Part shown: positions 54,089-64,000 of the stretch, in pieces | Position numbering within the stretch: the stretch's first letter is position 1 | Layout: each line of letters starts with the position of its first letter | Position numbers and translations under genes: made by a program | Notes under the pieces: model-generated | The model's input: only the letters and a program-made list of their open reading frames with translations | Database searches by the model: none | What the model was told of the DNA's origin: nothing | NCBI GenBank assembly: GCA_963920765.1 | Contig: OY987250.1 | Coordinates: forward strand, 7,068,001-7,132,000 | Direction of reading: 5' to 3' | DNA length: 64,000 nt | Source of the DNA: Ulota crispa | Taxonomy: Eukaryota > Streptophyta > Bryopsida > Orthotrichales > Orthotrichaceae

Positions 54089-55080
54089 CACTAGAAGAAA
54101 ACGTGCAAAATATGACTCTATAAACAACACATTTTTTAGTCGTTTAGGATACAAACGACTCTTTCACAACTATACATCTGTGTAGTCATGTTCCAATTTT
54201 GGAAAACCTGTCATTTAGGACATTCCAGCAATACGATAGTTCTCATCCGTCTGACACAACTGACGTGGTATTAACTTCTCTATTAGATTTTTTTTCTCCG
54301 GTGGGTCAGCAAATAAGTGCCCGGATACATACTGGATTCTCTACTCACATACGACTATTCAACTGCAATATAAGTTGTGGTAGGGTCCATTTTCTTCCAG
54401 TTGTTCTGTTCCTATTTGTTGAGAACAACTTCATGGACATTTTTTAACAATTATTTTGTCTTTAAATTACATAATGTTCAGGTGATTATGCTAACAATAG
54501 TTGTAGTTGAATTGTGTATTAGTCAAATTGCAATTATTTAAGTGAATTATGGGAGTACTCTTAGTTGTATGAGCGTAATTCTGTAGTTGTTGTTTAGTTG
54601 TATGGGAGTTGTAATGTGAAGCCATTGAGTCATAGTTGAGTCATAGCCTAGTGGTCACCTAATCATCAAAGAATCGTAGCCTAGTGGTCACCTCTTCATC
54701 AAAGAGTTGTATAGTGGTTCTTGTTCAGTCATGGTATAGTGACACTCTAGTGCCCATAGAGTCATGGCAAAGTCATAGTATTGTTGTATTTTAGTCGTTA
54801 GTTAGATATTGTAGTGGCCACTGAGTTGTACTAGAGTCACATTTTATTGGCCATTGAGTCACAATAGAGTCATCATTCATTGGACAAGTAGTTATTGCAG
54901 AAGTGACTTAGTCATGACATAGTAGTAACACAGTGAACAATGAGTAATTTGAAAGTTGTTGTGTACTAGTTAATAAGTCACAGATTAGTAAGATCTTATT
55001 TGCTACAGACGTATCTTGATCCCCATTGAGTCGTACTAGAGTTTTAGCTTTAAATTCAATCACACTTCACATGCAATTCA
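54089..55080. mobile_element. CACTA (En/Spm) terminus with subterminal repeats
   Basis: Begins CACTAGAAGAAAACG, matching the CACTA terminal motif, preceded by ATT. The AGTCGTTTAGGA motif shared with the 30.3-kb MITE follows. From about 54540 there are many degenerate direct and inverted copies of TAGTTGTAT, GAGTCATAG and CTAGTGGTCAC, as expected of subterminal transposase-binding repeats. Similar repeats recur at 56690-57130. The opposite terminus was not found in the window. Confidence 0.65.
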
Positions 55081-55360
55081 CAAGTTGCCACTTAGTTGTC
55101 ACCTAATCATCATGTACTCCATAATTCATATACAATTACTTCAAAGTATATATCAATCGTACACACCAAATCAAAAAAGCTTCATGTATATTAGGAAAGT
55201 ACAAGATTACATTTCGGTAATACATATAGGGAGGTGGATTAAATACTTCCAGTCCCATCATTATCCAAAAGTAAGCAAACCTACTACATAAACCATATGG
55301 AAGAAAAATGGCTAATACATACCGAATATACACAATCCACCAAATCGGCTGAAGGTGGTT

Positions 55361-56544
55361 TCAAGTGAAGATGTTTATGAAACTTGAATTCCACAAAGTG
55401 TTTGACTGAACGGCATCTTTCACCAGGAACTGATCGGCGACACTGTTTTTGTGCATCAGACGCACCTGTGGATGCAGGGCTTCTAGTACCTCCACCTTGT
55501 AGCAACTCTCTGGAATAGGTTGGAAGTGTATGTTGTAGACTCCACTTAGGCCGCTGATGTTGGCAACAGCAACCTTCTACTATGGGCTGTTAGGGTTCAT
55601 TAGCCACACCTTCTATCCCATTGTAAACTACACTAAAAAAAGAAGGCATCAGATATTGTTGTGGATATTTCACTCTGTCAACTACATAGAAGTGATGCAT
55701 TCTCTAAGTCTCTAACCTTGTGTGCTTGCTCAGCTCCTTTTTTCAAAGTAGCAACTGACTTCTTTTTTTTGGTTGACATTTTATCCTACAAACCATATCA
55801 CAAAAGGATTCACATTTCAACACTCACTCTTATAGGAATTGACACTTAAAACTAAAAACTTGAAGGTCTCCTTACCAAGATTGGTTTCGCCAAAGTCTTA
55901 AGTTTCCCCCATTTGATAATTTTGTCAACCCTTAATGAGTCCCTCAAGTCATTGAATTCTTGGTAATCCAAAATATGAGTTAGAAATCTTCCATGCTACC
56001 GGATTGGAGAAACCCTTCCAACTGAGGCTTCAAGGACAACCGGAGGTATTGCATGTCATCACTTAGTTTAGTCAACCTGTCCACATGAAAAAGAGGGGGC
56101 ACTATCATGTTTGAGAGGGAATTCACTTCAAACTTCTGGCCATCCGCGTCTATAAGAACTGTGTTTGAATGATTCCATTGTAGCCACCTGCTGAAAACCC
56201 AATCTAGTCGCTTCTCCCATGTAAATGGTTTTCCATCAGGCATGCGCACGCAAGCATCTTCTATTCCCCAAATGAAGAAAGGAACCCTATTTGCTTTTCC
56301 TTGCCAAAAACTTTGTCAACCAAGGATGAAATAAAATACCTCGCTTGCCTGCATTTGTTGTCAAGGTTGGTTTCTCAATGATGTAGTCTCCATGCTTCAA
56401 CAAGTGGGAGTCAATCAAGGTTCCAAAAACATTCATGATCACAAGCTTTCCACCTTTATGCGGTGTAGCGTTACCTCCTATAGTAGGTGCATCTTTCACC
56501 TGAGGTGGCACATGTGGAGCAGTTGTCACCATCGCCCCCATCAT
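55361..56544 (-). pseudogene. FCP1/NIF-like HAD-fold protein gene, frameshifted
   Basis: Minus-strand parts: 56544-56287 ('KLVIMNVFGTLIDSH', 'KRGILFHPWLTKFLA'), then after a frameshift near 56285 'FFIWGIEDACVRMPDGKPF' to 'NTVLIDADGQKFEVNS' and 'LRLSLKPQLEGF' (to about 55983). After another shift near 55985 comes 'LTHILDYQEF' to a donor near 55875. Probable further exons lie near 55780 (Lys-rich) and at 55576-55361 ('KVAVANISGLSGVYNIHF' to a TGA). The order matches FCP1/NLI-interacting-factor phosphatases. Motif I, normally DxDxT, reads NVFGT, so both catalytic aspartates are gone. Phosphatase activity is therefore unlikely. It lies within the presumed CACTA element and may be captured or a transposon accessory gene. 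Confidence 0.5.
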
Positions 56545-57736
56545 TGCTCCACTCTCCTTTGGCTTCTAAGGGGATTGTGGGGCTATAGATGGTGAGGCTT
56601 GCTAGCACAAACAACCATATTTTGTGAGAATTCTAGAACCTACTACCATTAACTATACATTACCAATGCAGTTTTACAACTAGGTCACAACTCAAGTGTC
56701 TAGTAAACAATTGTAGAGTCACCAGAGTCACCAAAGAGTAAGTGAAAACAACTAAGGTGTCACGCAAACAATTTTAGGGTCAACAAAGAGTAAGTAAGAA
56801 CAACTAAGGTTTCTGCTAAACAACTATAGAGTCATCATATAGTAAATAAAAACAAATTATCTATAAAAACAACTTCTAAACAACTCCAAGTCAATTTAGA
56901 GCGACTCATGTATGACTACACAATCACTTTGGTATGGATTAGTTACTCATTTTGCAACTATGATACAACTAAGATGTCTACTAAAAGACTATATAATCAC
57001 CCCATAATAGGTAAAACAATTTCTACACGACTTTAAGTTTTTTTTTAATGCCTACTACAACTCATCTACAACTATGTTATTATGGTACCATTACTACTGC
57101 AATTTAACCTAATACAACTCAAGCACAATTCCAACAACCCATAATTAGTACAGCCAAATCCCTTTTCATCCATAATATGAGACTTGGACTTACATAATAT
57201 AAGAAAGTCATAAACAAGGAGTTTGATATAAAATCAAAGCATTTGAAAACAAATACTACAATATGCTGGTAGTTACTATGATTTAAACATGGATGGATAA
57301 ATAGAAGAATGAAAACAAAAAGAACAAAATTTCTGCTAAATCCTTAGCACTTACCAACCACAATCATTTTACACTCAACCTCTCTTTTTGCATTTTGAAC
57401 TAGTACATTGCAACAATTTTTTAAGAAGGATTTGAGTTGCAAATGATCAACATGAAATAAAATGACAACAATACTATCATGCAAAATCAAAAATGTCTCT
57501 AAAAACTTTATTTTTCTACATCCAAGGAAGAACAGAGGAAGAAAATAAAAGCACATACTAAATGAAAAAAAATCCATATATCCTCTAAGATCTACTACCA
57601 ACATTGTTGTTAAAAATTTGCTAACAACTTTAGAAAGTAAAAAGAAATATTCGACTTCACCTTTTGCACTTGAATGTCCACCGTTTCTTTTTGGGTCTCT
57701 TTCTCTCCCATATCTACTTCCTTTGGTTTAGCGGTG
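56545..57736. other. No gene; CACTA-like subterminal repeats
   Basis: Contains repeated 'acaactaaggtgtc' and 'caactatagagtcac' motifs (56690-57130), complementary in type to those near 54.6-55.0 kb. The remainder is AT-rich. Confidence 0.45.
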
Positions 57737-59815
57737 TCTTGATGGAGATATCTCCATCATGTAGATACTTGTTATATATTTATGTTTGTGTTGATTCCAA
57801 TAAATCAACAGTTGAGGCAAAAGGGGTGGTCGTGGTGAGGACCACGGTTTGGTGACAGCGCAGCAGCCATAGATTCCAGTGCGCTGTACCGTCTTGTCAC
57901 ATGCACAGCTCAGGGGGGTAGGTAGCCGGTTGGCTGGGCCAATTTCCTGCCTCACTAGCTGCCAAGCCGTGAGCCGCCATCACCGCTCGACGAGTCCGAT
58001 GGGATTCGAATCCGGACCGGCGGGCGACCAGAGACGATCGCTTCTCCAGCCAACCAAGTCCACGACTTGGCGACTGAAAACAAGCGTTTGACGCTATTAT
58101 ATGCTTGCAAGGGCACGTGGCCACTTTACGATGGCATTTATTTTGTAATTTAATCATTTTCATATGTTTATCTAGATGTTTTGGAAGACTCATATATTTT
58201 GTCTTTGTTTGAATAAAAATACTAAGGGTTTAGAAGTCAATAGGAAAGGTGTGAAAGGAAAAAGGGTTTGGCATCTATAGTGGAGTTAGGATAGGGAGGA
58301 GCATGGGCTGATGTGCCCCACCTCCCTACCTTAGATAGGGTCGAAATTATGGAGGAAAGATCCCTTAGTTGTTGGAAGTTAGTGTATGAGTGTTGATGGG
58401 AAGAAGGAAAAAAATCCCAAAACTTTGATGTGAGATTTTTTTCTGTATATACATGATTTTGAACGGAAATTTGACGAGGTTGTTCCTTGTATAACTACCT
58501 TTTCAAAATGAGTTTGCAAATTTGATTTGGAGTTGTGATGCAAAAGTTATGAGTGTTTGAATTTTAGAGTCAAAAAGCCAAACTATGAAGAAAGGCTGAG
58601 ACTTTGACAAGCCATAACTTATGATTTGTATATCATTTTGCAAGAAAATTTTGAGGGAATATATATCTTAGTCTTGGCTTTCTAGAAAGTCCTTAAACTT
58701 GAGGTTTGAAGCTTGGAAGAGAAATTTATGGAAGTGTGAAGGTTTGGAGGTGGCTGCCCTTTTGTTAGGAGAAGGCCGAAACTTTGAAGAACTACAACTT
58801 TTGGACAGTATGAAATTTTCTTTTCAGATTTTCAGGAGTGATATTTTGTTGTCATAGCTTTCTGAATTGTCTTTAATCGTTTCATTTGAAGTTTTATTGA
58901 AGAAGTTATAGTGGGTAGAAGTTGGAGGTTTGGATGCTCTTTAAAAAATTGAGACCCACACTTTGATTGACTAGAGCTTTCGGACAGAGTTTTATTTTGA
59001 AGTGAAAATTTTACGGGTTGTAGCCAGTGATATCATCTTTCTAAATTGATATCACGTTTTTATGGATGATGTATAGAACAAAAGTTATAGAGGTTTATAG
59101 AGGCAGTGTTTAGTTTGTAAGAAGAAAGAAGAGCCTCTATTTTGAACCCGCATAACTTTTGGACAATATCTTAGATTGAGTTGAAATTTAGAGAGATGTT
59201 AAAGGGTTAGAAGAGCTTTTTAAATTGCTATTATACTTAGCATTTGAATATTTGAGCCATCTGTGGCACTAGATAGAAGGTCGCTGCTTTTCTAGGACTT
59301 GTTATTTGTGATTTTCCTCATTGTTTTTATTAAAACATGAAGACTTGAAGACTTGAAGACATGAAGACTTGAAGATCTGAAGATATGAAGATTTCAAAAG
59401 GAATGTTTTGGGTTTATTTTTTATGTATGTGTGGGATGTGGCTTTGTTATTTCTAGCCGGTTTTGGAGGCTCGTTTGTCAATTCATTTCCATTCTGTTTT
59501 GTAAACCTTGTTGCGGGCAGTTTGGATTAAACCAAATTTAACCCCATTTATTGTTGTGGTGACAAAATGGGATTGATCACCCACATGGTCGAGACTTGCT
59601 CTGTTCTCACGATCTGGAGTTTTGGCCAGCAGATCGTGAATTTGATTTTAGGATCCTGTCATACGGACGGCAACTCGTGTCTGCTGTCCCGATCTACCCG
59701 TCCCGTATCCAGTGGGCTCTTATCCCTACCTTAACCCTTATACCTTTAGAACCAGCCACAGGATAGGCCAACGGAAGACTGAAGATTGAAGATTTGAAGA
59801 AAATATCAAGATTGA
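57737..59815 (+). mobile_element. 2-kb dispersed element, copy b
   Basis: Collinear with the reverse complement of 27120-29166. It starts TCTTGATGGAGATATCTCC, which includes the perfect 20-bp palindrome TGATGGAGATATCTCCATCA, and ends in 'gaagattgaag' repeats after 'agaaccagccacagga'. A GATTCGAATCC motif near 58002-58014 resembles a tRNA B box but lacks a matching tRNA context. Short direct repeats of GAAGACTTGA lie at 59337-59394. No coding frame. It separates the two pseudogenes of the presumed CACTA element. Confidence 0.65.
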
Positions 59816-60139
59816 AGACGATTTAGTCGGCAACGCACAATCGCAGCAAGACACCCTGCGTGTTCCCAAGGCGCGCTCCTCTCAACCCGACAGCGGTAGA
59901 GTTCCCAGTGATGATAATCCTTGGCAAGTCCGACAAATACAATGGATCCCCACTAGAGTGCTCCTCAGACTCCTCGGTAGGTCCATCCTCTACAACTTTG
60001 CCCTTGCCAATCTTGGGCACTTCCCTCCTTTGCTTGGAGGGGCATCCTTTGGCTAGGGCACTTGTACATCCTCCACAGCTTTGCCGTGGTCAACATTAGG
60101 GACCAAATTCCCTCCTTTACCTGCAAGTGCCTCTTGTAG

Positions 60140-61908
60140 CTAGAGCATATTAAAATGTGTCATTTCATTTACCTGGTCCGGGCTATAATTTGAGAAGGTG
60201 AATTCTTGTGACCCTTTGCGGTTCCTAAGGTAAGTGGAAAGCATTGCTTCCAAGTCTTCTTGGTTTTTCAGAACTTTTGACACATTCTCTTCCAACTTGG
60301 TTTGCTTGCTAACAAGAGCTGCCTGGTTGTTTTCAATGGCCATAATCCTTGGTGGTGCTTGATTAGACATAGCCTGCCAACACCATCATTAATCCAATAG
60401 GTTATGGCAATTCCAAGATACTTTACCGTACAAGAGCCCAATAATTGCTAGTTCTCCCATCATGTACCTAATTCCAATTCCCAATGATACCTTGAGTTAG
60501 ACAAGCTTACACTCAATAATTCAAAATTATACAACTCATTGCATTGTAGCATATGATTCACATAACCACAAAAAAGTCATATGCAATATAGATTAGGGTG
60601 TTTGAGATACAACGCCATACAACTTCACTGTGAAAAATGAAAAACAACAACTGTAATAATGAACAAAAATATTTACAATTGCTATATAACTGCTATATAA
60701 CTACAAAGTAACATAAACCACTTCTCAGTAAAACAAAATAACTCCACTACAACTACGGAGTATCATAACCAACTTCAAAGTGAAAAATGATAATTGCACT
60801 ATAACTAAACAATAGTACTTTCAACTAAATTAAGACTATAACTTCACTTAAACAATTTCATGATAACTATTACACAATCAAATCAATCATGGAGTTCTAG
60901 TACCTACAAGGTCAATATTACACTATGTGTTAAACTAGGCAAGCTGAAAGAATGGGGAAAAGATTGCCTAGCTTTACCAATTTAATAAGACCATTGAACT
61001 CTATCTCGTTAGTTGTACCGTTATCAACATTGTCCTTTCCTTGCATAGACACCGAGGCACTTTGTTATGTTCTCAAGTTCCCTTCAAAAGCAGTGATTTT
61101 AAACATGGATCAAAGAAAGCACGCTACTTACCTCCTCCTGCAACCCCTTTGAAGCCTTGCCCTTTCTACCAACATAGAAAACGGTTTTCACACAGCTCCT
61201 AGCCTCTGACATCTTTTGAGATTTTGCCTTCTATGCAGGCAAATCAAAATAAGCCCTCAATCTCTTCCACTGTCCTGAGTCAGATACGTTAACAAGACAT
61301 TATGCATCTCCTTCATTGATGTATTTCCCTCTCATTAAAGAGCATTCCGTCTTCAAAAAACTAAGAACTTTTTTCTTCAACCCGAGTTCATCCAAGAGGC
61401 AACCTTTGAACACAAATTCCCTTTGTAATTCATTAAGCAAGAGTTGCACTGCCTCCTTACTTTGACCCTCCAAGGGAATAACGCTCATGTCTAGAATCCT
61501 TGGAACTAGACTCTTGATGGTCACATCCCAATGATTTTTACCCTCACAAGTCCCGTCCACGTGCCCGTTAACAAAAAGCGACGATTCATAAGGCTTTGCC
61601 CCCGCCTCTCATCACATTGACGCCTTGTCTTTGTAATGCTTTGACTTTTTTCTCCAAGTTGCTCTATCGACAGCATTGACAAAATGTTCTTCAACGTCAC
61701 CCGTGCTAGACTTAGTGGATGCGCCACCAATGTATGGAAATTGTGGTTGAGTCTTCCTCCACTGCTGAAATTGCTGAAACTGCAAATATGCCTTGTAGGA
61801 GCCAGGCACTAGCGGCAGTGCTCCTTGCACGTCTAGCCTTCCTTGCTTATCATGGTGCCTTGATGAGCCTGCTACGTGAGCCGGTTGCATGGCCAGTTGC
61901 GGTTGCAT
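60140..61908 (-). pseudogene. Decayed Transposase_24-like (En/Spm-type) gene
   Basis: One minus-strand frame runs from 61908 to about 61130, broken only by stops (tandem TGA at 61614-61609, TAA at 61302-61300, a TAG near 61236). It reads 'FPYIGGASTKSSTG', 'NHWDVTIKSLVPRILD', 'SGQWKRLRAYFDLPA' and 'KTVFYVGRKGKASKG'. A likely later exon, 60370-60140, reads 'LVSKQTKLEENVSKVLKNQE', a coiled-coil-like stretch. The 'W..LR.YF...' then basic motif and C-terminal coiled coil are what I recall of plant Transposase_24 proteins of En/Spm elements. The assignment is from memory. Confidence 0.5.
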
Positions 61909-62499
61909 ACCTGGCCATTCTAATTAAGAAATTCAACACCTTCACATGTGAACAAATAATCAAGAATCCTTCATATTCCCTCCTACAAACCATTGATGTA
62001 CTTCAATAGTCTAAAACTATCGTTTTTAAAATAAAAAACAACATTCTACAGACTAGCACTTCATTTATGGCAATTGCAATAACATTTCTTGAGGATAAAA
62101 TGAGCCTCCCACCTTACTTGAGGGTGTAAAACCTCAACTTTCATTATAAACTCCCAACCTTTACTACTTATAAAACAAGACTTATCATTCACCACAACCT
62201 TAAAAACAAACAATAGCCCAACATGCAGCCCTTAACTAACTATTGTTATTGTTGAAATTATATTATTACTGCATCAACCACATGTGTATTTTGAGGGGAA
62301 AAAGAGGGGTCATTAGTCTTGAATCCAAAATATGCACTCTTCTCATGTAACATTCTCAGCTCCTCCTTAGCACTTGCAATCCAAGCTACCAACACCTCTT
62401 AATCCCAAGTACCACAGTGGTACTATTTCAAGTATACTATGACAGTTGCAATGTGACATGTGGTTTAAGAATTCCATAAAAAAAATTGGATTGGAAACT
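61909..62499. other. Intergenic, no gene
   Basis: AT-rich sequence. Nothing recognised. Confidence 0.4.
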
Positions 62500-63490
62500 C
62501 CTAGAACAATTTGAACATTTGCCCAATGTTTAAGTGTAACATGACCCGGCCTTCCATGGGACCTAAAATACAAGCATTCATCAAACAAAAATCTCAGTGT
62601 AAAATTGTAACATTCCCAACATCCTACAAGAATGTTAACCTCACATGTAGCATCCAATAAGAAGAAAAATTAGAACTTGAGATAAAGCCCCACCAAAACC
62701 CCAAATTTCCCCTCCATGTTTACAAAAAATACAACCCTAAAATCTGCAGCATACTACCTACAAGCTGAAGTGCAGCTCCAAAATTACAAAGAAAATATAT
62801 AATTTGATGCAAAACCTCCAATTTAACCTTGAAATATGCCTTTTCTTTTACGTATAATACAATTCACATCCCTCTCAGCATACTACCATGCATTGACATT
62901 GAATGTAGCAAAAAAAATAAAAATAAAACTTGAGGTAATGCCCCTACCAATAGCCTGAAATCTGCCTACATGTTCACATATAACACGACTTCAACTGTCC
63001 CAGCATTGCAACATTCACCTCACGAGTAGCAGCCATAAAACAGAAAAAGAAATTAAAATTTAACATGCACCCCCATTGAAGCCACAAAATTTGCCTACAT
63101 GTATGCATATAACAACCCAACTATCCCAACATATTACCACAACATGGACCTCATGTGTAGCTTCAAACAAAAGAAAAAACAAGAGCCTGATATAAAGCCT
63201 CCAATTTAACCCATAAATTTGCGTACTTGTTTTAAGTATAATGCAAACCACAACCCCCCTAGCATACTAGTACAGCACTAACTCATGTGTAGCAACCAAA
63301 AAAACAAAAAAATTTATTAAAACTTGACAAGAAGCCCCCACCAAAACCCCAAAATTTGCCTCCATGTTCACGTTGAACCATAAATTCTAACACCTACAAC
63401 ATACCACCACAATCCTCCTCACATGAAGCATTCTAATCAAATAAATTAAGTAATTCACAAGAAGCCCCAACCCCAACCTCAAAGTCTATT
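62500..63490. repeat. Degenerate ~130-bp tandem array
   Basis: About seven diverged units share 'aaaatttgcctacatgtt', 'catataata', 'cccagcatactaccac', 'ctcatgtgtagca' and an A-rich stretch followed by 'aagccccca'. Anchors recur near 62700, 62825, 62955, 63083, 63212 and 63345, a spacing of about 125-135 bp. Open frames here are accidental. Confidence 0.7.
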
Positions 63491-64000
63491 GAGTTGTAGT
63501 GAATACGGTGGTTCTTCATCCAAATCAGATACTTTTCAAAATTATTTGGAGGCGGTTGATCTGCTAGTGAAATTGATACTGAAGCAGATGGCTAGGTGTG
63601 GGATTACTAGAATGAATCTGTGTTTTTGATGAGATTCAGTTGTCTTAGAAATTGAATGGTTCTGCTGCTTAATTAGTCAACACCCTTTTTGAGATGTAGG
63701 TTAGCGCGCAGTTTGGCACCATAACCTGGCTGTCGGTTCATCCTGCATTGCCAGTTCAGCTAAGTTGTTTAGTGATTGGAAATACCGACAAGATCTGGTA
63801 TTGACCATAAGGTTCTTGAATAAAGAACACCTCATGTACGTACATGTTTGTGACTGTTCTCAAACATTTTGCCAATCTCCAAAAATTAAAAGAAAAAAGG
63901 TGTTCATCCCCTTTCAAAATACCATGACGCTCTTGCATTTCCAATAATGCACATGATTATTGTGTCTACTCTAGGTTTTGAGGCAGCCGTTTCATTGACT
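63491..64000. other. Window end, no gene
   Basis: No coding signal, RNA gene or bounded repeat was recognised. Confidence 0.4.

Noticed and set aside
57950-58030. Possible tRNA gene or SINE from the GATTCGAATCC motif
   Set aside because: No acceptor stem, anticodon arm or proper A box could be fitted, and the inverted copy at 28.9 kb does not keep the motif.
62367-62657. 96-codon minus-strand frame
   Set aside because: It overlaps the start of the degenerate tandem array and has repeat-derived composition.

Overview
This window is nuclear DNA of a green plant (streptophyte). Three intron-containing genes support this: mitochondrial ATP synthase subunit beta with an N-terminal presequence, a small protein with a chloroplast transit-like N-terminus, and a heavy-metal-associated (HMA) domain protein. 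The background is AT-rich and packed with plant-type DNA transposon debris (PIF/Harbinger, CACTA, Mutator-like and unclassified MITEs). Dense MITEs, short exons and very GC-rich ATP synthase exons in an AT-rich background would suit a non-seed plant, but I cannot name the species.

Layout. 1-6 kb: a decayed Harbinger transposase and several MITEs. 6.4-18.7 kb: a large inverted repeat carrying two head-to-head copies of the 5-exon mitochondrial ATP synthase beta gene. The copies keep identical exon and intron lengths and look identical at every point compared, except for a 13-codon patch in the presequence. The spacer between them appears twice (10039-12556 and 12757-15274) on either side of a 200-base run of N. 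This looks like an unmerged overlap of contig ends; the true spacer is probably about 2.7 kb. 19-23 kb: repeats only. 23.1-25.3 kb: a three-exon chloroplast-targeted protein resembling the plastoglobule protein At4g13200/PG18, with MITEs in both introns. 25.7-33.4 kb: repeats, including half of a 2-kb dispersed element and a CACTA-type foldback MITE. 33.4-36.7 kb: a promoter-like block with six RCCGAC (DRE/CRT) cores and a TATA box. It is followed by an ATG-free leader and a two-exon reading frame for an unrecognised 64-residue protein. 37-46 kb: MITE-rich, with one orphan exon candidate. 46.9-48.4 kb: a four-exon HMA metal-binding protein with a long Lys/Glu/Pro tail. 48.8-52.4 kb: scattered open fragments and MITEs. 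54.1-63.5 kb: what looks like one side of a decayed CACTA element, with a CACTA terminus, subterminal repeats, a Transposase_24-like pseudogene and an FCP1/NIF-like phosphatase-fold gene lacking its catalytic aspartates. A second copy of the 2-kb element lies inside it, followed by a ~130-bp tandem array.

The recognised genes do not form a pathway. The ATP synthase pair supplies a catalytic subunit of the mitochondrial F1 complex, and the other genes are independent. The most notable structural points are the homogenised ATP synthase palindrome, a MITE family with 4-bp target duplications, and the candidate stress-type promoter with its small protein. No CRISPR array, rRNA or convincing tRNA gene was seen.
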